Positions 45,819 through 54,086 of a stretch of DNA of 64,000 nt are shown here, piece by piece; positions within the stretch are counted from its first letter, which is position 1; the number at the start of each line of letters is the position of its first letter. Position numbers and translations under genes: made by a program. The notes beneath the pieces were generated by a model. That model had not been told where the DNA came from. It searched no databases and was given only the letters and a program-made list of their open reading frames with translations. Source of the DNA: a virus; the IMG/VR virus record IMGVR_UViG_3300032516_002690, positions 40,210 to 104,209 of that record; one strand, written 5' to 3'.

Positions 45819-47162
45819 TCACGTTACTCCAAAAGCGAGACTGGTACCCGTCAGCAGGTTGGTGCTCTCGTAGACGTAGTACGTAGAGGTTAATCCGTTG
45901 ACATTTGTCAGTCCCAATTCGAATGCTGTATTAAACGCAGCTGGAAATCCATTAAGCGTAAATGTGGCGACTCCGTACGCTTTAGGAAAAGCGTAATAGA
46001 CCTTCTCATTAGCCGGCGATACCGTAATGGTACGTGTTCTTCCGGTTGCTAAAGCATTGGATGCCAGGCCTTCAATGGCGGCTTCCGTGTTCAAACCGGC
46101 AACGCCGACTCCAAAATAGACATCGCGTGTCCAGGTAATAACAACAGTAGCCACCGCCGCAGCTGTGCCGGTCGCGTTGAGTTGAATTGTCCAGGTAGGA
46201 TCCGCGCCTAGATCTGTGCCATCACGCTTTACGTTTGTGGGCTGTGTGCCGGTCGCAAAGGGCGAGCTAAATGTCCACGCGGTAGGGTTTACGTCTCCGC
46301 CACCAACGCTTCCGGCTAGAATATTCGCGAGGGTACCTGCGGTAGGCGGCCCTGCTATATACGTAGCGGATACCGTGATGCCCGTCAGCGTAGATCCGCG
46401 CCGATACAGCACCGTGCCAGGATTAGGCGTTGCTTTAGTAAAACTCGCGATTGAAAAGCCTGGACCAATCTCGTCTTGGTTTAGCGTGCGCCAGGCGCCT
46501 CCCGCGGATAGGTACTTGTGAAGCGCAAAATCACCCGCCATGGGTGCAGGCACGGAACCTTGCACGCCTCCAGCACCTGAGTCGCCTACAAAAGGAACGC
46601 CTGCTACCGTAGGTATTAAAGTGGCGTCGAATTTGCCGGTGGCGGTATTGAGTTTGGCCAGAGGTGCGGTGCCGGGACCGGGAGACGTGACTACTGCACC
46701 TTGTACAGCAGCGACGATTGTTTCTATTTCCTCGTAAACAAGGTCTTCGTCAGTAGCCCAACCGCGGGTATTTACGTTGCTTGGAAAACCCAGCCCGGTA
46801 TATACCAGGTTGTCTTCGTCGATCTCACCTGCAGCTTTGTACCGCCAGACTGCTCCGGTGCTTAAAACCGCGCAGAATGAGCGTGCAGTATCTGTCACAA
46901 ACGGAGAGCCGTTTACGGTCAGACTAACTAGATACGTGCCTTTAACATCTGGCGTGAATGAAAAAGAAGCCCCTACGCCCGTAGAACCGCGCACTAGTGC
47001 CGAACGGATAGGTACATCCACGAGCGTCCACAGATAGGACGTCTCTACCGTGAAGTTTGTGCAAACAACCACGGTGAGTGGGCTGATTACGAAATCTTTT
47101 CGAGCCTTGCCTGCTACGCCTGCCGGAGTACCCGATTGGTTGAAAATGATAGAGGCGGGCAT
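45819..47162 (-). CDS. Tail fibre protein
   Basis: A 447-residue protein. The N-terminal 100 residues resemble a PKD/Ig-like sandwich. The middle contains LNTATGKFDATLIPTVAGVPF, then GDSGAGGVQGSVPAPMAGD and KYLSAGGAWR, a phrase common to many phage fibre proteins. The C-terminus is beta-rich and ends in a likely receptor or trimerisation domain. It lies one base from the giant repeat fibre gene. Confidence 0.7.
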   Translation of the reverse strand: MPASIIFNQSGTPAGVAGKARKDFVISPLTVVVCTNFTVETSYLWTLVDVPIRSALVRGSTGVGASFSFTPDVKGTYLVSLTVNGSPFVTDTARSFCAVLSTGAVWRYKAAGEIDEDNLVYTGLGFPSNVNTRGWATDEDLVYEEIETIVAAVQGAVVTSPGPGTAPLAKLNTATGKFDATLIPTVAGVPFVGDSGAGGVQGSVPAPMAGDFALHKYLSAGGAWRTLNQDEIGPGFSIASFTKATPNPGTVLYRRGSTLTGITVSATYIAGPPTAGTLANILAGSVGGGDVNPTAWTFSSPFATGTQPTNVKRDGTDLGADPTWTIQLNATGTAAAVATVVITWTRDVYFGVGVAGLNTEAAIEGLASNALATGRTRTITVSPANEKVYYAFPKAYGVATFTLNGFPAAFNTAFELGLTNVNGLTSTYYVYESTNLLTGTSLAFGVT

Positions 47163-47170
47163 AGGTAGTC

Positions 47171-48361
47171 CTATTGTAGCTTATAGATGGCGCGGGCGCC
47201 GCGAGTCCGACCGTGCTTTGCTTTGACCAATTTATTTGGATCTACGTCAGTAAGCGGGCCCATTACGTTGGTCGTGCCCGCAGCACCGTCGTTGGTCGAT
47301 GATTGCGGATTCGTAGCGGTCGTGCCGGTGCCTTGGGTCTGTTCAGCAACACGGTCAGTTCCTGCTTTTACTGCGGTATCGCTGAGTTCTCGTGAATCAA
47401 TCTCTGCCGTCTCCGACGCTGCGTTTGCTGCTTGATACGAAGCTTCGATTTGCGTGTCTGTCAAGCCTAGTTGACGCAGTGTTCGGCGGTTGAGTAATTC
47501 CCGCGCTGCGTTGGCCTTGATACGATCGCTGGACGCCGCGGGCCCGACAGTAGCGGTGGGCGGTGACTCTGACGTAGTGACGCCTGTACGCTGAATAAGT
47601 GTGCTGGCGAGACTATCGTCACTCTGTTTAATCGCAGATTCAGAGACTGCGGCGGTCTCTAGAATAGTCGGCGACCCCAGCGCAGGAGTAATCACGGTCA
47701 TGCGCTTTACACGCATCGTGAATGAGAACTGCGACGCCGTATGCTCCGTCTCCCCCATGAGACCTAGTGACAGGGTCTCCATGTAGCCCGAGACAATAAA
47801 GCTGTCGTAGCGCAGCTTCATGATTAAATTACGCGATGCGAGTTTTGTGCCGCGCAAGATCTCTCTATAGAGACGAAGCATCCATACACGTTGGTCGTCC
47901 TGATACGTATTGAGCAAGACACCCGAATATTGAAACAGTGGCGGCTCCTGGCCCGAATAGAAGGCCACGTAGTTGTCCGTCAAGGTGTCCGCGATCTGTG
48001 CTTTCTCTTGAAAGTTTTCGTTTGCATTTGTCAGCAAAAAGTCTACAAAGCCGGTACCTCCTCCGCCTCCCGTGCCGGTGGCCGACACAAGCACGTCAGC
48101 CAGGGGGCGTGCGGCTGCCGACACAGTCTTCTTAAAGTCCGCTATAGCTTTGTTATTAGGCAACTCAATAAACATGCGCGCCATACTCTCTGAGTATTCA
48201 GCGTCGCGCGGACCTCTATTAATTGCGTATTTAGCAGTTGATCCTGGATTTACGCCGAATACACCTAGACGCGTAGCAGGCGCAGGCACGGTTTCCGTAG
48301 CTCCAAACGTACGGAAAATCTGTCCCTTTGCGCCGCCAGTGAGTATTCCAGGAGTTGCCAT
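47171..48361 (-). CDS. Tail structural protein
   Basis: A 396-residue protein. The N-terminal 230 residues are folded, including LFQYSGVLLNTYQDDQRVW and FSFTMRVKRMTVI, which look like a tail or baseplate barrel. The C-terminal 165 residues are Ala/Ser/Thr-rich and probably extended, ending in a basic KHGRTRGARA. Location just after the tape measure gene suggests a tail-tip or baseplate component. No specific family is recognised. Confidence 0.6.
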   Translation of the reverse strand: MATPGILTGGAKGQIFRTFGATETVPAPATRLGVFGVNPGSTAKYAINRGPRDAEYSESMARMFIELPNNKAIADFKKTVSAAARPLADVLVSATGTGGGGGTGFVDFLLTNANENFQEKAQIADTLTDNYVAFYSGQEPPLFQYSGVLLNTYQDDQRVWMLRLYREILRGTKLASRNLIMKLRYDSFIVSGYMETLSLGLMGETEHTASQFSFTMRVKRMTVITPALGSPTILETAAVSESAIKQSDDSLASTLIQRTGVTTSESPPTATVGPAASSDRIKANAARELLNRRTLRQLGLTDTQIEASYQAANAASETAEIDSRELSDTAVKAGTDRVAEQTQGTGTTATNPQSSTNDGAAGTTNVMGPLTDVDPNKLVKAKHGRTRGARAIYKLQ

Positions 48362-48375
48362 GGCTTTCTACTTTC

Positions 48376-48615
48376 CTACAGAACCGTGATAATGTTTACG
48401 GTATTTTCACGGCCCTGAGTCGCGGATTCATCGGGAGCCACAAAACCGTCTGTAATAGGTAACTCGCCTGTTTCATGCGTAAGCATATATGCGTATTGAT
48501 ATAAACTTGGCATAATGACAAACGCAGAGCGCCCTGCTAGCGCGTTATCGATCAAATTACTGTTGATCAAACGAATATGGTCGATGGCGTTTGGAAAGAG
48601 AATATGGTCTGCCAT
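48376..48615 (-). CDS. Small hypothetical protein
   Basis: A 79-residue protein between the tape measure and a tail structural gene. No domain is recognised. Size and position suggest a small baseplate component. Confidence 0.5.
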   Translation of the reverse strand: MADHILFPNAIDHIRLINSNLIDNALAGRSAFVIMPSLYQYAYMLTHETGELPITDGFVAPDESATQGRENTVNIITVL

Positions 48616-48624
48616 GGGTGACTC

Positions 48625-51600
48625 CTACTGTGTTAGGCGCAGTGTTTCACGTAAATCACCGCGGTCGCCGGTATGAGCTAGACTACTCGCGGCTTCGAGT
48701 AATTTTGCGGACGCTGCATCTAAGTTACTAGCCGCTGCACCGAGACCCTCACCGCCAGCTGCTCCAGCAGCGGCTCTTTCTTGCATATCTTCGAGTTCAG
48801 ATATTCCTTCCTCGACGAAATCACCCAGACCTAACTTGTCGGCTATTCGAACTAGGCCGCCTTCGAATGTACCTGATGCTCGGCCTTCACGCCGTTTCTG
48901 GATTTTACGATCTACGTCAGCGGGGGTCAGCGCACCTTCGCGAATTTGCTTAACCAGAGATTCGCTAGCACCATCCAGCTCACCGCCGCTATCCAGATGT
49001 TTTTTAAGACCGCGTACGCCGTCTTTTGCAAAGATAGCAGCGCCTTCTACGCCAAGGACGTTCTTACGCGCCTGTAGTTGCTCTTCATTCAAAACGTCCT
49101 CTGTTGATTTGGCGTAGCTTCCTACAGTTTTAGCAATTAGATCGCGTCCGCCCTTTTTGTAAAGGGCGCTAAACTTATCGCCTACCGATTTTTTATCGGA
49201 TTCATCCATGCCAGCAATAATTTTACGTACACCGCTCTCAGCGCCAGCACGTTGTTCGTCGGTGTAGCGCTTGTCCCTACGCAATTGTGTACGGAGAGTA
49301 TCTGCTCCCTCTCTGTTGCCTGCAGCATCCATAGTTGCGGCAGCCAGGAATTGCTGTTGCAGCGCGTTGTCTTCTTTGGAAAATACACCTAGTACGTCAC
49401 GTTGCGACTCGGTGTTACCAAAGAAGCCTGTATCCATTCCTAGCAAACCGATAATAGTTTCACGTTTAAACTCGGCCCTATTGGCGTGCTGTTGCCGATC
49501 CCCCGCTTGTTGATTGGCAGCTATGGCAGCTCCGCCTTTAGCTATTTTATCGAGCACTGTTTTCTCAGCCGCTCCGGCAGAGTTCCCTACTGTACGTATA
49601 ACTTCAGAACGCATTTCTTTGGCTAATGCTGCTCTTTTTCCGGCGTCTAATCCCGGTACACTGCCGATGGCTGCGTGTATAGTGCGGTCAATTTCATCAC
49701 CGGTTGTACGCCCAGTAACGTAAGTACCGCCCCAGCCTAAAGTGGTGGTTTTATCCTTCAAAAGAGCACTAACAGCTGCGCTCGCTTTTCCAACAGCGTT
49801 AGCTATGTCTTTATCTTTTAATCCGTACTTATCGGTGATCCGATTTAATTCACGCGTGTCGTTGGGAGTGGCGAGGCCTTGTTCAACTTGCCGGCCAAGC
49901 AACTTTCTGTTTTCTTGACGGCGTTCAAGCTGGCCCATTGTGAGCTTATCATTAAGGCCAAATGTCGTGCCTAACGTACCGTTACGCCAGCGCGTACCAA
50001 AATCCTCGCTCTCCATCAGAGTTTCAGCTGCAGATTCTCCGCCGCGTCCTATATTGGTTAAGCCAACGGTACCGTCAGGTCCGATAAAGTTGCGTGACAT
50101 TATCCCAGCCGCTACTTCAAAGGGGTTAGCGCTCCGCATCTGTTCCGCTTCTTCAAGATATCTTCGATTCTCTTGACGGAGCCTATTACCAGGACGTTGC
50201 GTCCGCTGCGCATACCTATTCACTTGTTCATTGAATTCTCTAGCACCCTTATCGGACGTCAAGCGCTTCGCTAGGCCTGTCTGTTCTTCAGCACTAGTCA
50301 GCTGCCCAGGGCGTACAGCGCGTAATAATCTCCCGCCACCCGATGCTATTTGCTGTTCTTCTAAATCAGCGTCTTCTGCCTCGGCACGCAGCCAATTATC
50401 CGCAGCATTTCCCATGAACCGTGTGCTTCTACGCAATCCTGCTCCAGACAGGTTGCCTGAGAAAGGGAGTACTAGTCGCGCTGTGCCAACAGCGGCATCT
50501 GCAAGCCCGCGTGAAAACCTAGCGGACCCAACATCGTCTGCTGCATCGGCCAAGCTCTGACTGCGGACGCTGCGTATTTTTTGCTGTTCAATGGCTAACG
50601 TGCGCTGTTGCTGGCGTATGCTCTTATAAAAATCAGGCGATTCAAATGTAAGCTGAATGGTCTCAGCTTGTTTCTCATCAAGCCCGATGCCGCGTAAACC
50701 CGCACCCAAATCCTTAATGCCCGTCTGCGACATAAAGCGCTTTGCCAGTAATACAGGCATGAGTATTGCGCCCATCGGACCCATTTTATTCATGAGCTCG
50801 TCTTGCAACGCGCCCTTGCGATGCGAGTATTCTTCGATGAATTGACGATCTACTCGGGACGCGCTACCGCGTACCAATTCGTCTATACCGCCTGGTCGGG
50901 TTAATTTACCCATTGCGTCTTCGTCTACTGTCAATTTGCCGTCTTTTCCTCGCTTGAGCATTCCCGGCAAAATGGCAGTAATTTGTGACATCTGCGCGGC
51001 GGCACCTGTCAGAGTTTGTGCAACACCTTCGCGTCCACCTAATAGATTTAATGTACGGGGGTCTAGAATAGTACCCATTGTACCGGCGGCACCTGCAGCA
51101 GCCATACCGACACCCATACCCGTTGCGCCTGACATTCCATACTGCTGAAACATCCCCGCGCCTTGCATACCCGCCTGCATAACACCCTGCACAGTAGTGC
51201 CTGCCATACGTGCATAGGTGCGTGCATTTGCAGCAGCGACATTTGTCTCAGGGATGCTCATGCCCAGCTGCCGCATATTGCCCATCATCTGCAGGGCTTT
51301 GCGAACGTCGGGTTCTTCGACGACCTTCATAAAGGTAGAAAGCGCACGACCTATTTTACCCATATCACGCGATATTTGATCTACACTTTGAGAGCCATCG
51401 AGCAGTCCGACTTGCGACGAGATATCTGTCAATTTCATCATGTCTTGGCGATTAAACATGCCGCCAGTGTCACGCTTAAAATTGCGATTATCCACAGTGC
51501 GCATCAAGTTGCGCTCTAAATCCATCGACGCAGTGAGTGACAAGCCCATACCCGACGCGCTTAAATCAGAGCCGCGTCGAACATTGTTCATGGACATGTT

Positions 51601-52149
51601 TTGCAACTGCATGGCGCGTTGCTGCTGATCAATCATCGGCTTGAAGGGCATCTGCGCCATGCGCTCGACCATATCGCCCATTAAATAGTCGGCACCCGCG
51701 CTAGCAGCTAAGCCCATCCAGGGGTTCATAGTGGCACCCCCGACAAGCGCACCTACGCCTAAACCAAAGGCTCCGCGTGCTCCAAAACCCGTCGTTGCTT
51801 GCGCGCTGGTCAAGAACTTAGACGCGTTGCCTTGTGCCTGCTGGCGCGCCATGCCCCAACCACCGCCCATGGTTGGACCGGGCAAGTAACCTTGCGCTTC
51901 TTGCGTGCGAGGTACTGGCGTGATGCCGCCAAACATCGGCGGGGTCATTGCCTGATACGAAAAAGTGTTGCGCAGATTAATCGAGAGGTCATTCGAAAAC
52001 TGCGCAGGCGTCGCGACAGGCGGGGGGCGATACGTGTTCTGGTTGTTTAACGCAGGCACGCCTCCTGGCATGAGCCCGGACTGCATCTGCATGGTGTTCA
52101 TGCCGGTCAATAGCTGCTGTAAGACCTGCTGGTCTCCGATACCGGGCAT
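48625..52149 (-). CDS. Tail tape measure protein
   Basis: A 1,174-residue protein. The N-terminal 150 residues are Met/Gln/Pro/Gly-rich, followed by a hydrophobic Gly/Ala segment (GLGVGALVGGATMNPWMGL). The bulk is helical with many charged coiled-coil stretches and a second Gly/Met-rich hydrophobic region near 335-365. Length, composition and position directly after a frameshifted chaperone pair identify the tape measure, which sets tail length and may help DNA cross the inner membrane. Confidence 0.75.
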   Translation of the reverse strand: MPGIGDQQVLQQLLTGMNTMQMQSGLMPGGVPALNNQNTYRPPPVATPAQFSNDLSINLRNTFSYQAMTPPMFGGITPVPRTQEAQGYLPGPTMGGGWGMARQQAQGNASKFLTSAQATTGFGARGAFGLGVGALVGGATMNPWMGLAASAGADYLMGDMVERMAQMPFKPMIDQQQRAMQLQNMSMNNVRRGSDLSASGMGLSLTASMDLERNLMRTVDNRNFKRDTGGMFNRQDMMKLTDISSQVGLLDGSQSVDQISRDMGKIGRALSTFMKVVEEPDVRKALQMMGNMRQLGMSIPETNVAAANARTYARMAGTTVQGVMQAGMQGAGMFQQYGMSGATGMGVGMAAAGAAGTMGTILDPRTLNLLGGREGVAQTLTGAAAQMSQITAILPGMLKRGKDGKLTVDEDAMGKLTRPGGIDELVRGSASRVDRQFIEEYSHRKGALQDELMNKMGPMGAILMPVLLAKRFMSQTGIKDLGAGLRGIGLDEKQAETIQLTFESPDFYKSIRQQQRTLAIEQQKIRSVRSQSLADAADDVGSARFSRGLADAAVGTARLVLPFSGNLSGAGLRRSTRFMGNAADNWLRAEAEDADLEEQQIASGGGRLLRAVRPGQLTSAEEQTGLAKRLTSDKGAREFNEQVNRYAQRTQRPGNRLRQENRRYLEEAEQMRSANPFEVAAGIMSRNFIGPDGTVGLTNIGRGGESAAETLMESEDFGTRWRNGTLGTTFGLNDKLTMGQLERRQENRKLLGRQVEQGLATPNDTRELNRITDKYGLKDKDIANAVGKASAAVSALLKDKTTTLGWGGTYVTGRTTGDEIDRTIHAAIGSVPGLDAGKRAALAKEMRSEVIRTVGNSAGAAEKTVLDKIAKGGAAIAANQQAGDRQQHANRAEFKRETIIGLLGMDTGFFGNTESQRDVLGVFSKEDNALQQQFLAAATMDAAGNREGADTLRTQLRRDKRYTDEQRAGAESGVRKIIAGMDESDKKSVGDKFSALYKKGGRDLIAKTVGSYAKSTEDVLNEEQLQARKNVLGVEGAAIFAKDGVRGLKKHLDSGGELDGASESLVKQIREGALTPADVDRKIQKRREGRASGTFEGGLVRIADKLGLGDFVEEGISELEDMQERAAAGAAGGEGLGAAASNLDAASAKLLEAASSLAHTGDRGDLRETLRLTQ

Positions 52150-52165
52150 GTTCGATTACCTCAGG

Positions 52166-52615
52166 TTACTTTGGGCTGCGTAAATGACTTCGTCGCATTC
52201 TACGCCTAAATTCTTCAAGTTCGGCAGGAGTTGCGACGCGCATGTCGTCATCAGAAGTAGTGATCGAATGTAGTTTCTTGAACATCCGAACCTGATGCCC
52301 GTGTTTCTGCGTGACGTTCTCTTGAATCAATTTTAGTGCTTGTTCCTTCTCTTTCACCACCTCTGGTTGATACGATTCTTGAAAGACTTCCATCGTCAAC
52401 ATGGTGGTCCACAGCTGGAAAAGCTTCTCAGGTAGATTAATGCCTGAAGAAAGTATCCGGGCTAAGTAAACGTGCTCAGTCACGCTCCTGCGACGCTCAC
52501 GGATCAGGATCTCGCATGCAATGCGGTCTTGAATGGAACCCCGAGGAGGCATCCCGCGTGTAGGGATTGTCCGCACGAAAAGCTCGGCGCGGACGGACCC
52601 CCTCGGGGTGCCTAA
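52166..52615 (-). CDS. Tail assembly chaperone extension, expressed by -1 frameshift
   Basis: A frame with no good start of its own: the nearest candidate is GTG at 52576 without a ribosome-binding site. It stays open upstream past the stop of the previous gene. A -1 shift on AAATTTT joins it there, giving a fusion of about 353 residues, as in the lambda G-GT arrangement. The extension is helical and very basic near its end (EEFRRRMRRSH). In G-GT-type phages both forms bind the tape measure and recruit tail-tube subunits. Confidence 0.75.
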   Translation of the reverse strand, partial: LGTPRGSVRAELFVRTIPTRGMPPRGSIQDRIACEILIRERRRSVTEHVYLARILSSGINLPEKLFQLWTTMLTMEVFQESYQPEVVKEKEQALKLIQENVTQKHGHQVRMFKKLHSITTSDDDMRVATPAELEEFRRRMRRSHLRSPK

Positions 52616-52621
52616 AAATTT
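52597..52621 (-). promoter_or_regulatory. Programmed -1 ribosomal frameshift signal
   Basis: On the minus strand the upstream frame ends GAA AAT TTT TAG. The heptamer A-AAT-TTT (52621-52615) is a canonical X-XXY-YYZ slippery site directly before the stop. After a five-base spacer comes a hairpin, ACCCC-GAG-GGGGT (52609-52597). The -1 frame is open across this region and continues into the downstream gene. The length to the downstream stop is a whole number of codons once one base is reread. Confidence 0.8.
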
Positions 52622-53226
52622 TCGACAATACCTTCGCTCATAATTGTCTGTATTTGCTGATCAAACTTCGATAGCTTAACAGCTATTAGTCTGATTACCG
52701 TTTCGGGTTGAGCTTCAATCCATTCTAGCTTTCGGTCGAAAAACTTTTCTGCATCCTCACCGGAGGCTACCTTAAATACCGTACCCTTAAACGACACTAA
52801 TGAGGCTGCTAAGAAATATCGAATCTGTATTTCTTGTTGTTCTTCGACGTACTTTGGATTATACGTCTCAAGCGCACGTAAATAACGTACGTAATCGGCA
52901 TGCGCACGCGTGCGAAAGGTAGCGACTACACTCTTAGTAATAGGTACAGACTCTTCGTAAAAACCCTTTTCCAACATGGCGTCCACTACTGTATGCGCCT
53001 TCTGAACAGTAATGTCGTGTTCCGAAAGGATTTCATCGTATGACTTCGATTTTTCAACGCCGTCTTTTGTACGGTCAATGCTGTCCTTCAAGTCCTCCTG
53101 GACTCCTGTAGATAGCGACGTAGCGGGCGTTTCTACTTTCTGACGCTTGTCTACAATTTCCAAATCGACATCTTGTTCAGGGACCTGCGGCTTCTTGTAT
53201 GAGCCGATGACCGGAGCCTTGTTCAT
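52612..53226 (-). CDS. Tail assembly chaperone
   Basis: A 204-residue protein, first gene of the late minus-strand operon in this window. The N-terminal 60 residues are charged and probably flexible. The core (VPITKSVVATFRTRAHADYVRYL) resembles the G-type chaperone fold of tailed phages. It ends exactly at a slippery site, so a fraction of ribosomes produce the longer fusion. It would hold the tape measure soluble during tail assembly. It is divergent from the transglycosylase gene with a 46-base gap. Confidence 0.72.
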   Translation of the reverse strand: MNKAPVIGSYKKPQVPEQDVDLEIVDKRQKVETPATSLSTGVQEDLKDSIDRTKDGVEKSKSYDEILSEHDITVQKAHTVVDAMLEKGFYEESVPITKSVVATFRTRAHADYVRYLRALETYNPKYVEEQQEIQIRYFLAASLVSFKGTVFKVASGEDAEKFFDRKLEWIEAQPETVIRLIAVKLSKFDQQIQTIMSEGIVENF

Positions 53227-53272
53227 TTCCTACTCCTGAGTGAATTCATGGTAAAAGGTAATGGAGGCACTA

Positions 53273-54070
53273 ATGCGTGTAGCATTGTTTGCGTTTTTAA
53301 CAATCGTTCTTAGCTGTATCACTTCTACGACTGCGAGTGCACAAGATCCGAGAGTAATCCATCTGAAGGCAAAAATACTAGAGAAAATGCCGGACTCGCG
53401 GTGGACCCGTGATGCGTTGGGTACGACTGTCGAACGCGAAGCGCGTGCTACTGAGCATGCTGAATCTATCATCAAAGCGGCTGACCGCTATATCGAGGAG
53501 TGGCAAGTATTTGCAGCTGATGCGGGTTGGACTGAATTTGAGCCGAAGCGTGATCTACCAGCACTCGTGAGTGCAGTCGCGTATTCCGAATCGTCATTTC
53601 GTTCAGTAATTCGTCTTGACGATGACACGCTAGTGAAGAAAGCCCCTAAATCTGGAAGGGCTGATATGGGCGTACTGCAGGTGCGGGCGCCTTCTACAAC
53701 TGCTGCCAATTGCGGCGTTAAAAATAAAGCAGACGTTCAACGCTTAGTCGACGATCTGCCTTTTGCTTATATGACAGGTACGTGCATTCTAACAAGACGT
53801 GTAGCGGCGTATATCAACCGATATAAATCGCAAGCCTTTACACGGTTTCAGCGGACAGAGCGCGCTAATTTCGATCTCGCGTTCTACGGTGTTGGTGTCC
53901 GACGCGAGAGTCCCGAACACTACAAACTCGCGCGTGAGCTTGTCATTGTTGAGAGGTACAATTGGGGAGACAAAGATTTGTATTTGCACAAATTGCACGG
54001 GGGGTATGCCCGGCGTGTCGTCTCATTGTTTGAGTTTTTCCGACTTCCAGTGCATGATTGCGGAGCTTAA
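53273..54070 (+). CDS. Secreted lytic transglycosylase
   Basis: About 265 residues from the ATG at 53273, chosen because GGAGG lies seven bases upstream; the in-frame ATG at 53261 overlaps that site. The N-terminus is a signal peptide (VALFAFLTIVLSCITS, then TASAQ). The catalytic segment AVAYSESSFRSVI has the SLT-type Glu, and the following GRADMGVLQVR matches the 'GLMQV' motif. It would cut glycan strands from the periplasm, so it is the likely endolysin, exported by Sec rather than through a holin. A lone start on the plus strand suggests separate regulation from the tail genes. Confidence 0.8.
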   Translation: MRVALFAFLTIVLSCITSTTASAQDPRVIHLKAKILEKMPDSRWTRDALGTTVEREARATEHAESIIKAADRYIEEWQVFAADAGWTEFEPKRDLPALVSAVAYSESSFRSVIRLDDDTLVKKAPKSGRADMGVLQVRAPSTTAANCGVKNKADVQRLVDDLPFAYMTGTCILTRRVAAYINRYKSQAFTRFQRTERANFDLAFYGVGVRRESPEHYKLARELVIVERYNWGDKDLYLHKLHGGYARRVVSLFEFFRLPVHDCGA

Positions 54071-54086
54071 GTCGGGGAGATAACGC

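Noticed and set aside
52166-52576. Separate gene starting at GTG 52576
   Set aside because: No ribosome-binding site; the frame continues upstream across the neighbour's stop, where a canonical slippery site and hairpin explain its expression.
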